In this document: piece by piece, positions 53,990-62,350 of the stretch
Layout of the letters: the number at the start of each line of letters is the position of its first letter
How positions within the stretch are numbered: position 1 is the first letter of the stretch
Source of the DNA: CAWAYR01 sp050250955
Lineage (GTDB): Bacteria; Acidobacteriota; Vicinamibacteria; Vicinamibacterales; UBA2999
Direction: 5' to 3'
Assembly (NCBI GenBank): GCA_050250955.1
Contig: JBFWNR010000007.1
Location: 62,001 to 126,000 of the forward strand
Length of the DNA stretch: 64,000 nt
Position numbers and translations under genes: made by a program
The notes under the pieces: generated by a model
Told to the model about the DNA's origin: nothing
Databases searched by the model: none
What the model saw: only the letters and a program-made list of their open reading frames with translations

Positions 53990-55561
53990 TCACTGGGCGG
54001 CGATGTTCGGCCGGCCCTTGCGCAGCACGTACTTCTGGATCTTGCCGGTCGCCGTCTTGGGCAGCTCGGCCACCGGGGTGAAGCTGTGCGGCACCTTGAA
54101 GTGCGCCAGGTGCTCGCGGCAGAACGTCCGCAGCGCGTCGGCCGCCGGCTCGACCCCGGGCCGGTAGACGACGAAGGCGTGCGGCGCCTCGCCCCACTTC
54201 GCATCGGGCATGCCGACGACGGCCGCCTCCTGCACGGCGTCGTGCCGCAGCAGCGTCGCTTCGACTTCCACCGACGAGATGTTCTCGCCGCCGCTGATGA
54301 TCACGTCCTTCAGCCGATCGCGGATCTCGATGTAGCCGTCGGGATGAACCACGGCGGCGTCGCCGGAGTGGAACCAGCCGTCGCCCATGACCCGGGCGGT
54401 GGCTTCGGGATCGTCGTAGTAGCCGCGCATGACGACGTTGCCGCGGACGACGATCTCGCCCTGGGTCTCGCCGTCGGCCGGCACCTCGGCGCCGGCGCCG
54501 TCGACGACCCGCACCTCCCCGCCGGTGATCTGCTCGACGCCCTGGCGGGCCTTCTGGCGGGCGCGGGCCTCCGGCGCCAGGGCGCGATGCTCGGGCAGGT
54601 CCTCGCAGAAGGTCATCAGCGGCGAGGTCTCGGTGAGGCCATAGAGCTGGGTAACCGTCCAGCCCAGCCCCTGCTCCACCCGCAGGATCGTCGCCGCGGC
54701 CGGCGGCGCCCCGGCCGTCAACACCCGCACGCCGGCCGGCACTCCGGCCTTGACGGCGTCGGGGGCGTTGGCGAGTCCGATGAGGACGGTCGGCGCGGCG
54801 CAGAGGAACGTGACGGCCTCGTCGCGGATCAGCCTGAACACCTCGGCCGGATCGACCTTGGGCAGGCAGACGTGCCGGCCGCCGACGGCGGTGACGATCC
54901 AGGTGAACGTCCAGCCGTTGGCGTGGAACATCGGCAGCGTCCACAGGTAGGTGTCGGCAGCGCTCATCGGCATGTGGACGAGCATGCCGACGGCGTTCAC
55001 CCAGGCGTTGCGGTGCGTGATCATCACGCCCTTGGGACGCGAGGTGGTGCCGCTGGTGTAGTTGATGGTCAGCAGGTCGCGTTCGTCGATCGCCGGCCGG
55101 TCGGGATCGGGCGACGACGCGGCGATCAGGCCTTCGTAGTCCAGCCAGCCGGCCCGGCTGCCGGTCAACGCCACGAAGTGGCGCACGCCGGTGAGCGCCG
55201 GGCGGATGCGATCGACCGCCTCGAGGTAGTCGGCATCGGCGCAGACCACCACTGCCCCGCTGTGGGTGATGAGGTACTCGAACTCCTCGGCCGACAGCCG
55301 GAAGTTGATCGGCACCAGCACGGCGCCGATCTGCGGCACGGCGTAGAAGGACTCGAGCTGCGCCGGCGTGTTCGGCGAGATGTAGGCGACCCGGTCGCCG
55401 GGCCGGACGCCGAGCGCCTGCAGGGCGCTGCTCCAGCGGTCGCAGCGATCGAAGAACTGTGCGTAGGTGCGGCGGACGCCGCCCGAGACGACGGCCTCGC
55501 GCCCGGCGTAGAGCCGCCGGGCGCGCCGCATGAACTCGAGCGGGGTGAGCGGGGTCTCCAT
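53990..55561 (-). CDS. AMP-dependent acyl-CoA synthetase/ligase
   Basis: The 523-residue adenylating enzyme activates a carboxylic acid as acyl-AMP and then acyl-CoA. Core motif YTSGTTSRPKGVMITHRN is at about residue 170, QLYGLTETSPL at about 310, YYDDPEATARVMGDGWFHSGD at about 380-400, and the hinge RLKDVIISGGENISSVEVE follows, with the catalytic Lys in GKIQKYVLRKG near the end. A medium- or long-chain fatty or aromatic acid is likely, but specificity is not readable. It leads a two-gene operon. Confidence 0.93.
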   Translation of the reverse strand: METPLTPLEFMRRARRLYAGREAVVSGGVRRTYAQFFDRCDRWSSALQALGVRPGDRVAYISPNTPAQLESFYAVPQIGAVLVPINFRLSAEEFEYLITHSGAVVVCADADYLEAVDRIRPALTGVRHFVALTGSRAGWLDYEGLIAASSPDPDRPAIDERDLLTINYTSGTTSRPKGVMITHRNAWVNAVGMLVHMPMSAADTYLWTLPMFHANGWTFTWIVTAVGGRHVCLPKVDPAEVFRLIRDEAVTFLCAAPTVLIGLANAPDAVKAGVPAGVRVLTAGAPPAAATILRVEQGLGWTVTQLYGLTETSPLMTFCEDLPEHRALAPEARARQKARQGVEQITGGEVRVVDGAGAEVPADGETQGEIVVRGNVVMRGYYDDPEATARVMGDGWFHSGDAAVVHPDGYIEIRDRLKDVIISGGENISSVEVEATLLRHDAVQEAAVVGMPDAKWGEAPHAFVVYRPGVEPAADALRTFCREHLAHFKVPHSFTPVAELPKTATGKIQKYVLRKGRPNIAAQ

Positions 55562-55579
55562 GGGCGGAGGGTCGCGTGG

Positions 55580-55587
55580 ATTCTATA
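55580..55587 (-). promoter_or_regulatory. -10 box of the acyl-CoA ligase operon
   Basis: TATAGAAT on the minus strand contains TATAGA and TAGAAT; the latter ends 18 bases before ATG 55561. Confidence 0.45.
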
Positions 55588-55637
55588 CCGCGGGTACCAC
55601 CGTCGCCTGTGGCCCAGGGCCGATGCGGGCCGCGCGC

Positions 55638-55745
55638 TCAGTCGTCGCGGTGGTCGTCGACGGCCTGCCACAACTCGAGGAACTCGTCCCGGACGAACGG
55701 ATGGAGGTCGTTGGCGCACGGCCGGGGCAGGCGCTGAAACCGCAT
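55638..55745 (-). CDS. Possible small protein (35 residues)
   Basis: From ATG 55745 the frame encodes 35 residues with a protein-like composition, including DLHPFVRDEFLELWQAV and an acidic end. An in-frame GTG at 55757 would give 39 residues. No ribosome-binding site or homologue is recognised, and the start codon falls inside a hairpin. It could be a real small protein, a gene remnant, or chance. Confidence 0.2.
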   Translation of the reverse strand: MRFQRLPRPCANDLHPFVRDEFLELWQAVDDHRDD

Positions 55746-55755
55746 CAGTGCCTGC
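55727..55755. other. Hairpin in the gene-poor stretch
   Basis: GCAGGCGCTGA (55727-55737) pairs with TCAGTGCCTGC (55745-55755) around a 7-base loop: 11 bp with one G-T mismatch. It is not followed by a T-run on either strand. Confidence 0.3.
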
Positions 55756-55952
55756 ACCCGTCGGCAAGACCCCTGAGCCGATGCGGCGTTCGGCGCCAAC
55801 CGCCCGGCGGCCTGCGGTTCAGCATTACGGGCCGACCCGGCTCGTCAAACGCACCGGGGTATTGGGCGGGATGGAGTCGCCACGGTCGCAGCGCGACACA
55901 TGAACTCGCGAGAACTCGGAGGCGTCTCCAGCCGCGCGCATTGCCCGGTGGG

Positions 55953-56786
55953 TCAATGCAGCCTGGTCACCGTGAACAACGTCTCTGTTGAGCTCGATCC
56001 TACTGTGCCAGCGCCGCCGCTGCCGTTGAACGCGCGGATGTCCACGGTATCGCCGGCCGCCAACGTGACGACAGTAGACAGATTGTGGATGAGGAATGCC
56101 GCAGTCGTCGAAGGTTCTGCGCAGGTGACTGCCTTACGCTCACCACTCGTGAAGATGTACGAGCAGTAGTAGCCGGCCGCCGCCACGAACGGCTGCCACC
56201 GCACCAGCGCAGTCAGCGCGTAGGTGCCCGCCCTCGGTACGACATAGACACCCGTTGCCGGCGTGAACGTGCCGCCACCGACGTTTTCCACTGGAGCACC
56301 CGTGAAGCTGGTGATCACAGTGATTCCGCCGGTAATTGCCTGCGCCCCGATTCCCCCCGATCGGAAGTGTACTTGCGGCCCGGGCCGCACGGGGAGTCCC
56401 GGAGTGGCGCCGAAAAAGGCGAACGTGCCGCTGTTGCCAGCATCGTCGCTCCAGGTGCCTTGGCCGTTGGCAGGGCTGACACTGGTGGCGACGGCGACCG
56501 TGTTGCCGGTCGGCAGCACGATGGTGAAGTTCAAGCCGACCGTCCCGTCCGGGTTGAACACGCCGATGCCTGACGCACTGCCTTTCTTGGCCGCGCCGCA
56601 CATGTCGTCGGATCCGTCGAGTGTGAAGTTGCCGGTGACGGACGTCAGCGTCAGCGTGACCGTATTGCAGTAGGGCTGCATCTGCCAGCTGAAGGTGCCA
56701 AAGACCTGCGCCGACGCGCTGGTCGCGCCGCCGATGACGATCGCCATCGCCGTGAGGAACCCGCGGACTGCCATGCCTCGAGTCAT
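55953..56786 (-). CDS. Secreted protein, possibly C1q-like C-terminal domain
   Basis: The 277-residue protein has an AGGAGG-type site and a signal peptide (VIGGATSASAQ). The first half is a Thr/Gly/Asn-rich beta domain with two Cys residues (CNTV, DMCG) that could form a disulphide. The second half (about residues 150-277) has GVYVVPRAGTYALTALVRW, YYCSYIF and AGDTVDIRAFNGSG, which fit a C1q/TNF-like jelly roll. GC is visibly lower than the neighbours (55 % for 56281-56340 by hand count), suggesting later acquisition. Function unknown. Confidence 0.72.
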   Translation of the reverse strand: MTRGMAVRGFLTAMAIVIGGATSASAQVFGTFSWQMQPYCNTVTLTLTSVTGNFTLDGSDDMCGAAKKGSASGIGVFNPDGTVGLNFTIVLPTGNTVAVATSVSPANGQGTWSDDAGNSGTFAFFGATPGLPVRPGPQVHFRSGGIGAQAITGGITVITSFTGAPVENVGGGTFTPATGVYVVPRAGTYALTALVRWQPFVAAAGYYCSYIFTSGERKAVTCAEPSTTAAFLIHNLSTVVTLAAGDTVDIRAFNGSGGAGTVGSSSTETLFTVTRLH

Positions 56787-56915
56787 GCCGTCCTCCTGAG
56801 AAGTGGCCGGTTGGGGGCGCCGCGTAGTCTAGCCGAATCGGCACGCCGCGGCACCGCGCCAGCTTGACAGCGCGCAGGGTGGATGCAACCATCCGAGGGT
56901 CCGCGGAGGTCACTG

Positions 56916-57791
56916 GTGCGTACTGCAACCGTCAGGCTCTGGATCACCGCGCTCGTCGCCGCCGCCACCGGCGCGGCGCTGGCCGTCGTCGCCCGGCCGG
57001 TGAGCAGCCAGGCGCAGACCGCGTCCCCCGCCATTCCCCGCACCGCCGACGGCAAGCCGGATCTGAACGGCATCTGGCAGGCACTCAACACCGCCAACTG
57101 GGATCTGGAAGCGCACACCGCCCGCGCGGCGCTGGCGATGCGGCCCGGCCCGGTGGTGCCGGTCCCCGCCAAGGAGGTCGTCGCCTTCGGCGCGGTCGGC
57201 GCCGTGCCGTCGGGGAACGGCGTCGTGGTCGGCGGGGAGATTCCCTATCTGCCGGAGGCGCGGAAGAAGAAGGAGGCCAACCAGGCGGCGTGGCTCACCA
57301 GCGACCCGGAGATCAAGTGCTACCTGCCCGGGGTGCCGCGGGCCACCTACATGCCGTTCCCGTTCCAGATTTTCCAGAGCCAGTCGGCCTTCTTCATCGC
57401 CTACGAGTACGCCGGCGCGGTCCGCAACGTCTACCTCACCGACCCGGGACCGCCGCAGGTGGACACCTGGATGGGCCAGTCGGTCGGCAAGTGGGACGGG
57501 GACACCTTCGTCGTCAGCACCAACGGCTTCAACGACCAGAGCTGGTTCGATCGCTCCGGCAACCACCACGGCGCCGGGATGACGGTGGTCGAGCGCTACA
57601 CCATGACCGGGCCGAACCACATTCAGTACGAGGCGACGATCACCGATCCCGAGACGTTCTCGCGGCCGTGGTCGATCGCCATGCCGCTCTACCGCCACGT
57701 CAACGCCGATGCCCGGCTCGGCCAGTTCAAGTGTGTGGAGTTCGTCGAGGAACTGATGTACGGGCACCTGCGCAAGACGCCGCTGCCGTAG
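56916..57791 (+). CDS. Exported protein of unknown function, paralogue of the next gene
   Basis: The start at GTG 56916 is set by GGAGG at 56905-56909, 6 bases upstream; an in-frame ATG at 56883 lacks a site. The 291-residue product has a signal peptide, then DGKPDLNGIWQ, a middle VGKWDGDTFVVSTNGF, and a late ITDPETFSRPW. The same three segments recur in the next gene (PDLQGNW, IGWWEGDTLVVETTNF, IDDPQVFSRPW), so the two are tandem paralogues. Such proteins are numerous in Vicinamibacteria-like genomes; role unknown. Confidence 0.8.
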   Translation: MRTATVRLWITALVAAATGAALAVVARPVSSQAQTASPAIPRTADGKPDLNGIWQALNTANWDLEAHTARAALAMRPGPVVPVPAKEVVAFGAVGAVPSGNGVVVGGEIPYLPEARKKKEANQAAWLTSDPEIKCYLPGVPRATYMPFPFQIFQSQSAFFIAYEYAGAVRNVYLTDPGPPQVDTWMGQSVGKWDGDTFVVSTNGFNDQSWFDRSGNHHGAGMTVVERYTMTGPNHIQYEATITDPETFSRPWSIAMPLYRHVNADARLGQFKCVEFVEELMYGHLRKTPLP

Positions 57792-57802
57792 GGGACCCGC
57801 CG

Positions 57803-58870
57803 ATGCGACCTGCCCACCTCACCCTCGGCGCGCTCGCGGTGCTCACGCTCGGCCTGGTCCTGCCACTGGTCCCGGTGGCGGCGCAGGCGCCCGCCGGCAG
57901 CGCCGCGTCATGGACGATGCCGCGGACACCCGAGGGCGTGCCGGACCTGCAGGGCAACTGGACCAACGCCACGATCACCCCGCTGGAACGGCCGCCGGGC
58001 CAGCCGGCGGCGCTGTCCGCCGACGTCGTCGCCAGGATGGAGAAGGGAGTCCAGGACCGCATCCAGCGGCTCGCCCAGCCGAGCGACCCCGACCGCCCGG
58101 CGCCGCCGCAGGGTGGCGACGGCTCGACCGGCGCCGCCGGCAACGTCGGCGGCTACAACAACTTCTGGATCGACGCCGGCGAGCGCGTCGCGGTGGTGAA
58201 CGGCGAGTACCGGACCTCGCTCATCGTCGATCCGCCCGATGGCCGGGTGCCGCCGATGACCGACGCGGCGGTGGCCCGCGCCGCCGAACGCAACGCCCGC
58301 GCCAAGCAGTTCGGGCCCTACGACAACCCCGAGAACCGTCCGCTGGCCGAGCGCTGTATCGCCTCCTTCGGCAGCAACGCCGGGCCGCCGATGCTGCCCA
58401 ACTACTTCTACAACAACAACTACACCATCGTGCAGACGCGCGACCACGTGATGATCATGACCGAGATGGTGCACGACGTCCGCATCATCCGCATCGGCCG
58501 CGACCGGCCGCGCCTGCCGGCCGGCGTGCGGCCGTGGTGGGGCGACTCGATCGGCTGGTGGGAGGGCGACACGCTGGTCGTCGAGACCACCAACTTCCAT
58601 CCGCTGCAGGTGTTCCGCGGCGCCTCCGACACGCTGACGGTCACCGAACGCATCACCCGCGTCGACGCCGACTCGCTGCTCTACAGCTTCACCATCGACG
58701 ACCCCCAGGTGTTCTCGCGGCCGTGGCGCGGCGAGGTGCCTTTCGAGACACTCGACGACCTCATCTACGAGTACGCCTGCCACGAAGGCAACTACGCGCT
58801 GTCGAACGTGCTCAGCGGCGAACGCGCTCAGGAGCGCGCCCGGGCCGGCCGGGTGTCACAGCAGAAGTAG
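57803..58870 (+). CDS. Exported protein of unknown function, second paralogue
   Basis: The 355-residue protein has a signal peptide (VLTLGLVLPLVPVAAQA) and shares PDLQGNW, WWEGDTLVVETTNF, a VTERITRVDADSLLYSF segment and DDPQVFSRPWRGEVPF with its upstream neighbour. It adds an extra N-terminal region with an Asn/Tyr-rich NYFYNNNY stretch near residue 200. It lies 11 bp downstream of the paralogue and 11 bp upstream of the DUF6152 gene, so the three probably form one operon. Confidence 0.8.
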   Translation: MRPAHLTLGALAVLTLGLVLPLVPVAAQAPAGSAASWTMPRTPEGVPDLQGNWTNATITPLERPPGQPAALSADVVARMEKGVQDRIQRLAQPSDPDRPAPPQGGDGSTGAAGNVGGYNNFWIDAGERVAVVNGEYRTSLIVDPPDGRVPPMTDAAVARAAERNARAKQFGPYDNPENRPLAERCIASFGSNAGPPMLPNYFYNNNYTIVQTRDHVMIMTEMVHDVRIIRIGRDRPRLPAGVRPWWGDSIGWWEGDTLVVETTNFHPLQVFRGASDTLTVTERITRVDADSLLYSFTIDDPQVFSRPWRGEVPFETLDDLIYEYACHEGNYALSNVLSGERAQERARAGRVSQQK

Positions 58871-58881
58871 GAGACGACACG

Positions 58882-59337
58882 ATGCGCACGATGCTCCTCG
58901 GGATCGCCGCCGCGATGACGATCGCGGCCACGGTGCCGGTCGCCGGCCACCACGCCTTCGGCGCCGAGTTCGACCCCAACGCGCCGATCCGACTTCAGGG
59001 CAAGGTGGTCAAGCTGGAGTGGGTGAACCCGCACGCCTGGATCCACATCGAGGTGGTCAAGGACGGCAAGCCCGAAGTCTGGATGGTCGAGGGCGGCACG
59101 CCGAACACGCTGCTGCGCCGCGGTCTCACTCGCGACTCGCTCACCATCGGCACCGAGCTCATCGTCGACGGCTACCAGACCAAGGACCACTCGCTGAAGC
59201 GGGCCAACGGCCGCGACGTGACCTTCACCGACGGCCGCAAGATCTTCATGGGCTCGTCGGGCACCGGGGCGCCGCGCGACGGCCGCGATCCCACCGAAGG
59301 CGGCGGCGCGCCGAAGAAGAAGCCCGGCGACCGCTAG
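58882..59337 (+). CDS. DUF6152-family small exported protein
   Basis: The 151-residue protein has a signal peptide and the typical GHHAFGAEFDPNAPIRLQGKV start, KLEWVNPHAWIHIEV, TRDSLTIGTELIVDGYQ and DVTFTDGRKIFMG pattern of DUF6152. This is a small beta-barrel-like family without known activity, common beside the paralogue family upstream. AGGAGA precedes the ATG. The C-terminal about 25 residues are Gly/Pro/Lys-rich and likely disordered. Confidence 0.82.
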   Translation: MRTMLLGIAAAMTIAATVPVAGHHAFGAEFDPNAPIRLQGKVVKLEWVNPHAWIHIEVVKDGKPEVWMVEGGTPNTLLRRGLTRDSLTIGTELIVDGYQTKDHSLKRANGRDVTFTDGRKIFMGSSGTGAPRDGRDPTEGGGAPKKKPGDR

Positions 59338-59363
59338 TTCGGGACCGGCGGCAGGACGGGCGA

Positions 59364-59369
59364 TAGAAT
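59364..59369 (+). promoter_or_regulatory. -10 box, leaderless DUF885 gene
   Basis: TAGAAT ends 6 bases before ATG 59376. Confidence 0.55.
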
Positions 59370-59375
59370 CGCCCG

Positions 59376-61136
59376 ATGACCGCGCGCCGTCACGCCCTCC
59401 TCCTGCTGGCCGGCTTGGCCGGGTTCGCCGCCGTGTCGTGCGGCAGCCCGGCGGTGCCGCCCGCCCCGCCGCCGCCCGCGTTCGCCGTCTTCGTCGACCG
59501 CTTCCTCGACGAGTTCGCGCGGATGAACCCGTCGATCGCCGCCGGCAACGGCCTGCACGACTACGACGGCACCCTCGAGGACTTCAGCGCCGCCGGCATC
59601 CAGGGCCACATCGCCACCTGGCGGGATCTGCGGGGCACGCTGCAGGCCATCCCGCCCGACGGCCTCACCGCCGACGAGCGGGTCGATCACCGCATCGTCG
59701 CCGGCCTCATCGACGGCTGGCTGCTCGACCTCGACACGGTGAAGAGCTGGCAGAAGAACCTGATGGTCTACGCCTCGGCGGTGTCGTCGGGCGTCCACAA
59801 CCTGATGACGATGGAGTCGGCCGCGCCCGAGGTGCGGGCCCGGCGCATCATCGCCAAGGTGGCCGGCGTGCCGGCCCTCCTCGCCGCCGCCGACGCCAAC
59901 CTCGTCGACCCGCCGCGGGTGATGGCCGAGCGCGGCGTGCGGATGTTCCGCGGGGCCGCCGGCATGCTCCGCGACGACGTGCCGCTGGCGTTCGCCGGCC
60001 TCACCGACGCCGCCCTGACGCAGGAGCTGGTCGCCGCCACCGCCGCGGCCGCGGTGGCGATCGAGGCGTTTACCGACCGATTCGAGGCCACCCGCCTGCC
60101 ATCGGCCGACGGGTCCTACGCGGTCGGCCGCGAAACGCTCGAGGCGCGCTACCGCGCCGAGGAGCTCGTCGATCTGCCGGCCGCGCAGCTGCTGGAGATC
60201 GGCGAGCGGGAGCTGGCCGCCGCCGAGCGGGCCTTCATCGCTGCCGCCGCCCGGATCGATCCTCGGACGCACGCCCTCGGCGTCTGGGCGCAGATCCTGC
60301 AGGACCACCCCAGGCGTGGCGCGCTGGTGCCCGCCGCGCAGCAGGCCGTGGACGCGCTGCAGGCGTTCGTCACCGGCAAGGGCCTGGTGACGCTGCCCTC
60401 CACCGAGCCGGTGGTGGTGGCGCCGGCGCCGCCCTACGACCTGGGCCTGGCGTCGATGCACTCGTCGCCGCCGCTCGAGCCCACGCCGGTGAAGAGCTAC
60501 TTCTACATCACCGACGCCCAGGCCGACTGGGACGCCGCCCGCCAGGACGCCTGGCTGCAGAAGTTCAACATCCCGACGCTCACCGTGATCAGCGCCCACG
60601 AGGTGATGCCCGGCCATTACGTCCACAGCCTGTTCATGCGCCGCACGCCCGGCAAGATCCGCCGCATCTGGATCGGCCTCAATCCGTTTCCGCAGCCCAG
60701 CTCAGGCCAGGACGGCTGGGCTCACTACGCCGAGCAGCTCGTGTTCGACGAGGGCTTCATGGCCGACGACCCGCGCTACCGCATGGCGCAGCTGAGCGAG
60801 GCGATGACGCGCATCTGCCGGCTGATCGCCGGCATCCGGCTGCACACCGGCGAGTGGACGGTGGACGAGGCCACGAAGCTCTTCGAGCTGCGCGCCCACC
60901 TGCCGCCGCCGGCGGCCCGCCAGGAGGCCGAACGCGGCACCTACGACCCGACCTACGGCGGCTATTTCCTCGGCAAGCTGCAGGCGCTGCAGCTGCGCGA
61001 GGACGTCCGGGCGTCGGAGGGCGCGGCGTTCGACCTGCGCCGCTTCCACGAGCGGGTCATGACCAACGGCATCGCGCCGTGGTGGGCGCACCGTCAGCTG
61101 CTGCTCCCCGGCGACACGCAGCCGCTGCTGCGATAG
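59376..61136 (+). CDS. DUF885 metalloprotein, lipoprotein
   Basis: The 586-residue protein begins with a lipobox (FAAVSCG). DUF885 spans almost the whole chain: long helices, then a zinc-type motif in ISAHEVMPGHYVHSLFMR (His408-Glu409 and His414 in HEVMPGH), an FDEGFM segment and a helical C-terminus. These are probable metallopeptidases acting outside the cytoplasm. Start ATG 59376 is supported by the lipobox and the TAGAAT box. Full length. Confidence 0.9.
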   Translation: MTARRHALLLLAGLAGFAAVSCGSPAVPPAPPPPAFAVFVDRFLDEFARMNPSIAAGNGLHDYDGTLEDFSAAGIQGHIATWRDLRGTLQAIPPDGLTADERVDHRIVAGLIDGWLLDLDTVKSWQKNLMVYASAVSSGVHNLMTMESAAPEVRARRIIAKVAGVPALLAAADANLVDPPRVMAERGVRMFRGAAGMLRDDVPLAFAGLTDAALTQELVAATAAAAVAIEAFTDRFEATRLPSADGSYAVGRETLEARYRAEELVDLPAAQLLEIGERELAAAERAFIAAAARIDPRTHALGVWAQILQDHPRRGALVPAAQQAVDALQAFVTGKGLVTLPSTEPVVVAPAPPYDLGLASMHSSPPLEPTPVKSYFYITDAQADWDAARQDAWLQKFNIPTLTVISAHEVMPGHYVHSLFMRRTPGKIRRIWIGLNPFPQPSSGQDGWAHYAEQLVFDEGFMADDPRYRMAQLSEAMTRICRLIAGIRLHTGEWTVDEATKLFELRAHLPPPAARQEAERGTYDPTYGGYFLGKLQALQLREDVRASEGAAFDLRRFHERVMTNGIAPWWAHRQLLLPGDTQPLLR

Positions 61137-61152
61137 ACCGTGTGGCCATCTC

Positions 61153-61184
61153 GTGATCGGTTGATCGGACGATCTGGTGATCGG
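61153..61184 (+). repeat. Tandem degenerate octamers
   Basis: GTGATCGG, TTGATCGG, ACGATCTG, GTGATCGG follow one another exactly at 8-base intervals. More GATC and CAATCGATC words follow to about 61256. The tract lies just downstream of the DUF885 gene in a gene-free stretch. Confidence 0.5.
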
Positions 61185-61285
61185 ATGCGTGCATCGGTGG
61201 ATCTCGTGACCCCGCTCTCAGCGTCATGTGGGGCAGCGATCAATCGATCAGTCGATGTCTGGCGCGGTCGGGGTGTGCCCCGCGG

Positions 61286-61756
61286 TCACGAAAAGCCGAT
61301 CCACCGCCCGGCGGCGGCGACCACGAACCACAGCGTGAGCGAGGTCAGGGCGGTGAGGCGTTCGGCGGCGCGGCTGGCGGCCGCGGCGCCGACGACCCGC
61401 TGGCGCAGGGCGAAGGTGAACGCCAGCGCGACTGGAAAGGTCGTGATCTTCACCCAGAACGAGGTGTTGTAGTAGCACTTCACCGACTCGGACAGGAACA
61501 GCAGCACGCCGGTCACGGTCATCAGCGTCACCGCCGCCACCAGCCATGGTCGGGCGTGCCGGGCCAGGGTGGCGACCGGTGTCTCGGCCAGACCGAGGCC
61601 GAGCAGCCGCAGGTCGACGACCAGCAACGCGCCGCCCAGCAGGCACAGCCCGAGCAGGTGCAGCGCCTCGATGACCGGGAACAGCCACACCGACTCGCGG
61701 ACCACCAGGCCCGGCCCGGTCGTCTCGAACCACTCGAAGAGCGGCAGCAGATCCAC
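61286..61756 (-). CDS. DUF6644-like membrane protein (first of a pair)
   Basis: The 156-residue product starts at GTG 61756, 7 bp after the stop of the upstream gene. About four membrane helices with a conserved start (DLLPLFEWFE), a FPVIEALHLLGLCLLGGALLVVDLRLLG helix pair containing a His, and a Cys-containing ESVKCYYNTSFWVK loop. The paralogue upstream (61764-62327) shares the same layout (SLLPLMHWLAEF, WPLVESTHVLTL, MMDLRLLG, FRVKVILL), so the two arose by duplication. The His residues in membrane helices could bind haem; this is an inference. Confidence 0.75.
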   Translation of the reverse strand: MDLLPLFEWFETTGPGLVVRESVWLFPVIEALHLLGLCLLGGALLVVDLRLLGLGLAETPVATLARHARPWLVAAVTLMTVTGVLLFLSESVKCYYNTSFWVKITTFPVALAFTFALRQRVVGAAAASRAAERLTALTSLTLWFVVAAAGRWIGFS

Positions 61757-61763
61757 GGCGGGA

Positions 61764-62327
61764 TTACTCGACCGGCGGGACGACGCAGCCGGCCGCCCAG
61801 TTGACGAAGGCCGATTGCGGCTGGATGTCGCAGTCGAACCAGTTGTAGGCCATCATCCGCCCGGCGACGACGACGCCGGCCCAGGCGGTCAGCGACACGA
61901 CGGCGGCGATGCGTGCCGCCCGCGGCGGCACGCGATCGAGATCCCAGTCGGCGAGGCGGCGGTGGATACGCGAGTGGAACAGCCACACGTTGAGACCGGC
62001 GACGACCAGCAGGATCACCTTCACGCGGAAGAAGAGGTTCTGATAGTTGCGGACCGGCGTGGCGTAGAACAGCAGCAGGCCGGTCGCCGTCATCACCGCG
62101 AAGGCGCCCCGCGTCCACGGCAGCAGACGGTGGGTGAACGCCGACGCCGGCACGCCGCCGAACGACGCCCCGAGCAGCCGCAGGTCCATCATCGCGGTCG
62201 TCCCGACGAACACGGCCAGCGTCAGCACGTGCGTCGACTCGACCAGCGGCCACATGAACAGCGACTCGCGCAGGGCGATGCTCGACGGGAACTCGGCCAG
62301 CCAGTGCATCAGAGGCAGCAGCGACAC
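61764..62327 (-). CDS. DUF6644-like membrane protein (second of a pair)
   Basis: From GTG 62327 the product has 187 residues and begins VSLLPLMHWLAEF, aligning with the paralogue's MDLLPLFEWFE; an inner ATG at 62309 would lose this homology. It shares WPLVESTHVLTLAVF, TTAMMDLRLLG, a FFRVKVILLVVAG helix and has a longer C-terminus with Cys (DCDIQPQ, AAGCVV). TATACT ends 7 bases upstream. It is divergent from a cytochrome c'-like gene with only 23 bp between the starts, so membrane proteins and cytochrome may share a role. Confidence 0.78.
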   Translation of the reverse strand: MSLLPLMHWLAEFPSSIALRESLFMWPLVESTHVLTLAVFVGTTAMMDLRLLGASFGGVPASAFTHRLLPWTRGAFAVMTATGLLLFYATPVRNYQNLFFRVKVILLVVAGLNVWLFHSRIHRRLADWDLDRVPPRAARIAAVVSLTAWAGVVVAGRMMAYNWFDCDIQPQSAFVNWAAGCVVPPVE

Positions 62328-62334
62328 GCGGAAG

Positions 62335-62344
62335 AGTATATGCT
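62335..62344. promoter_or_regulatory. Overlapping divergent -10 boxes in a 23-bp gap
   Basis: TATACT on the minus strand (62340-62335) and TATGCT on the plus strand (62339-62344) overlap. The start codons at 62327 (minus) and 62351 (plus) are only 23 bp apart, so both mRNAs should be leaderless. Confidence 0.6.
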
Positions 62345-62350
62345 CGGCCG

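Larger units (their letters stand above)
55588..55952. other. Gene-poor stretch of about 365 bp
   Basis: No long gene with protein-like composition lies here. It holds a possible 35-residue gene on the minus strand (55638-55745) and an 11-bp hairpin at 55727-55755; the rest shows no recognisable feature. Confidence 0.5.

Noticed and set aside
55727..55755. Hairpin as an integron attC site
   Set aside because: The core GTTRRRY/RYYYAAC simple sites are absent and there is no integrase or cassette structure.
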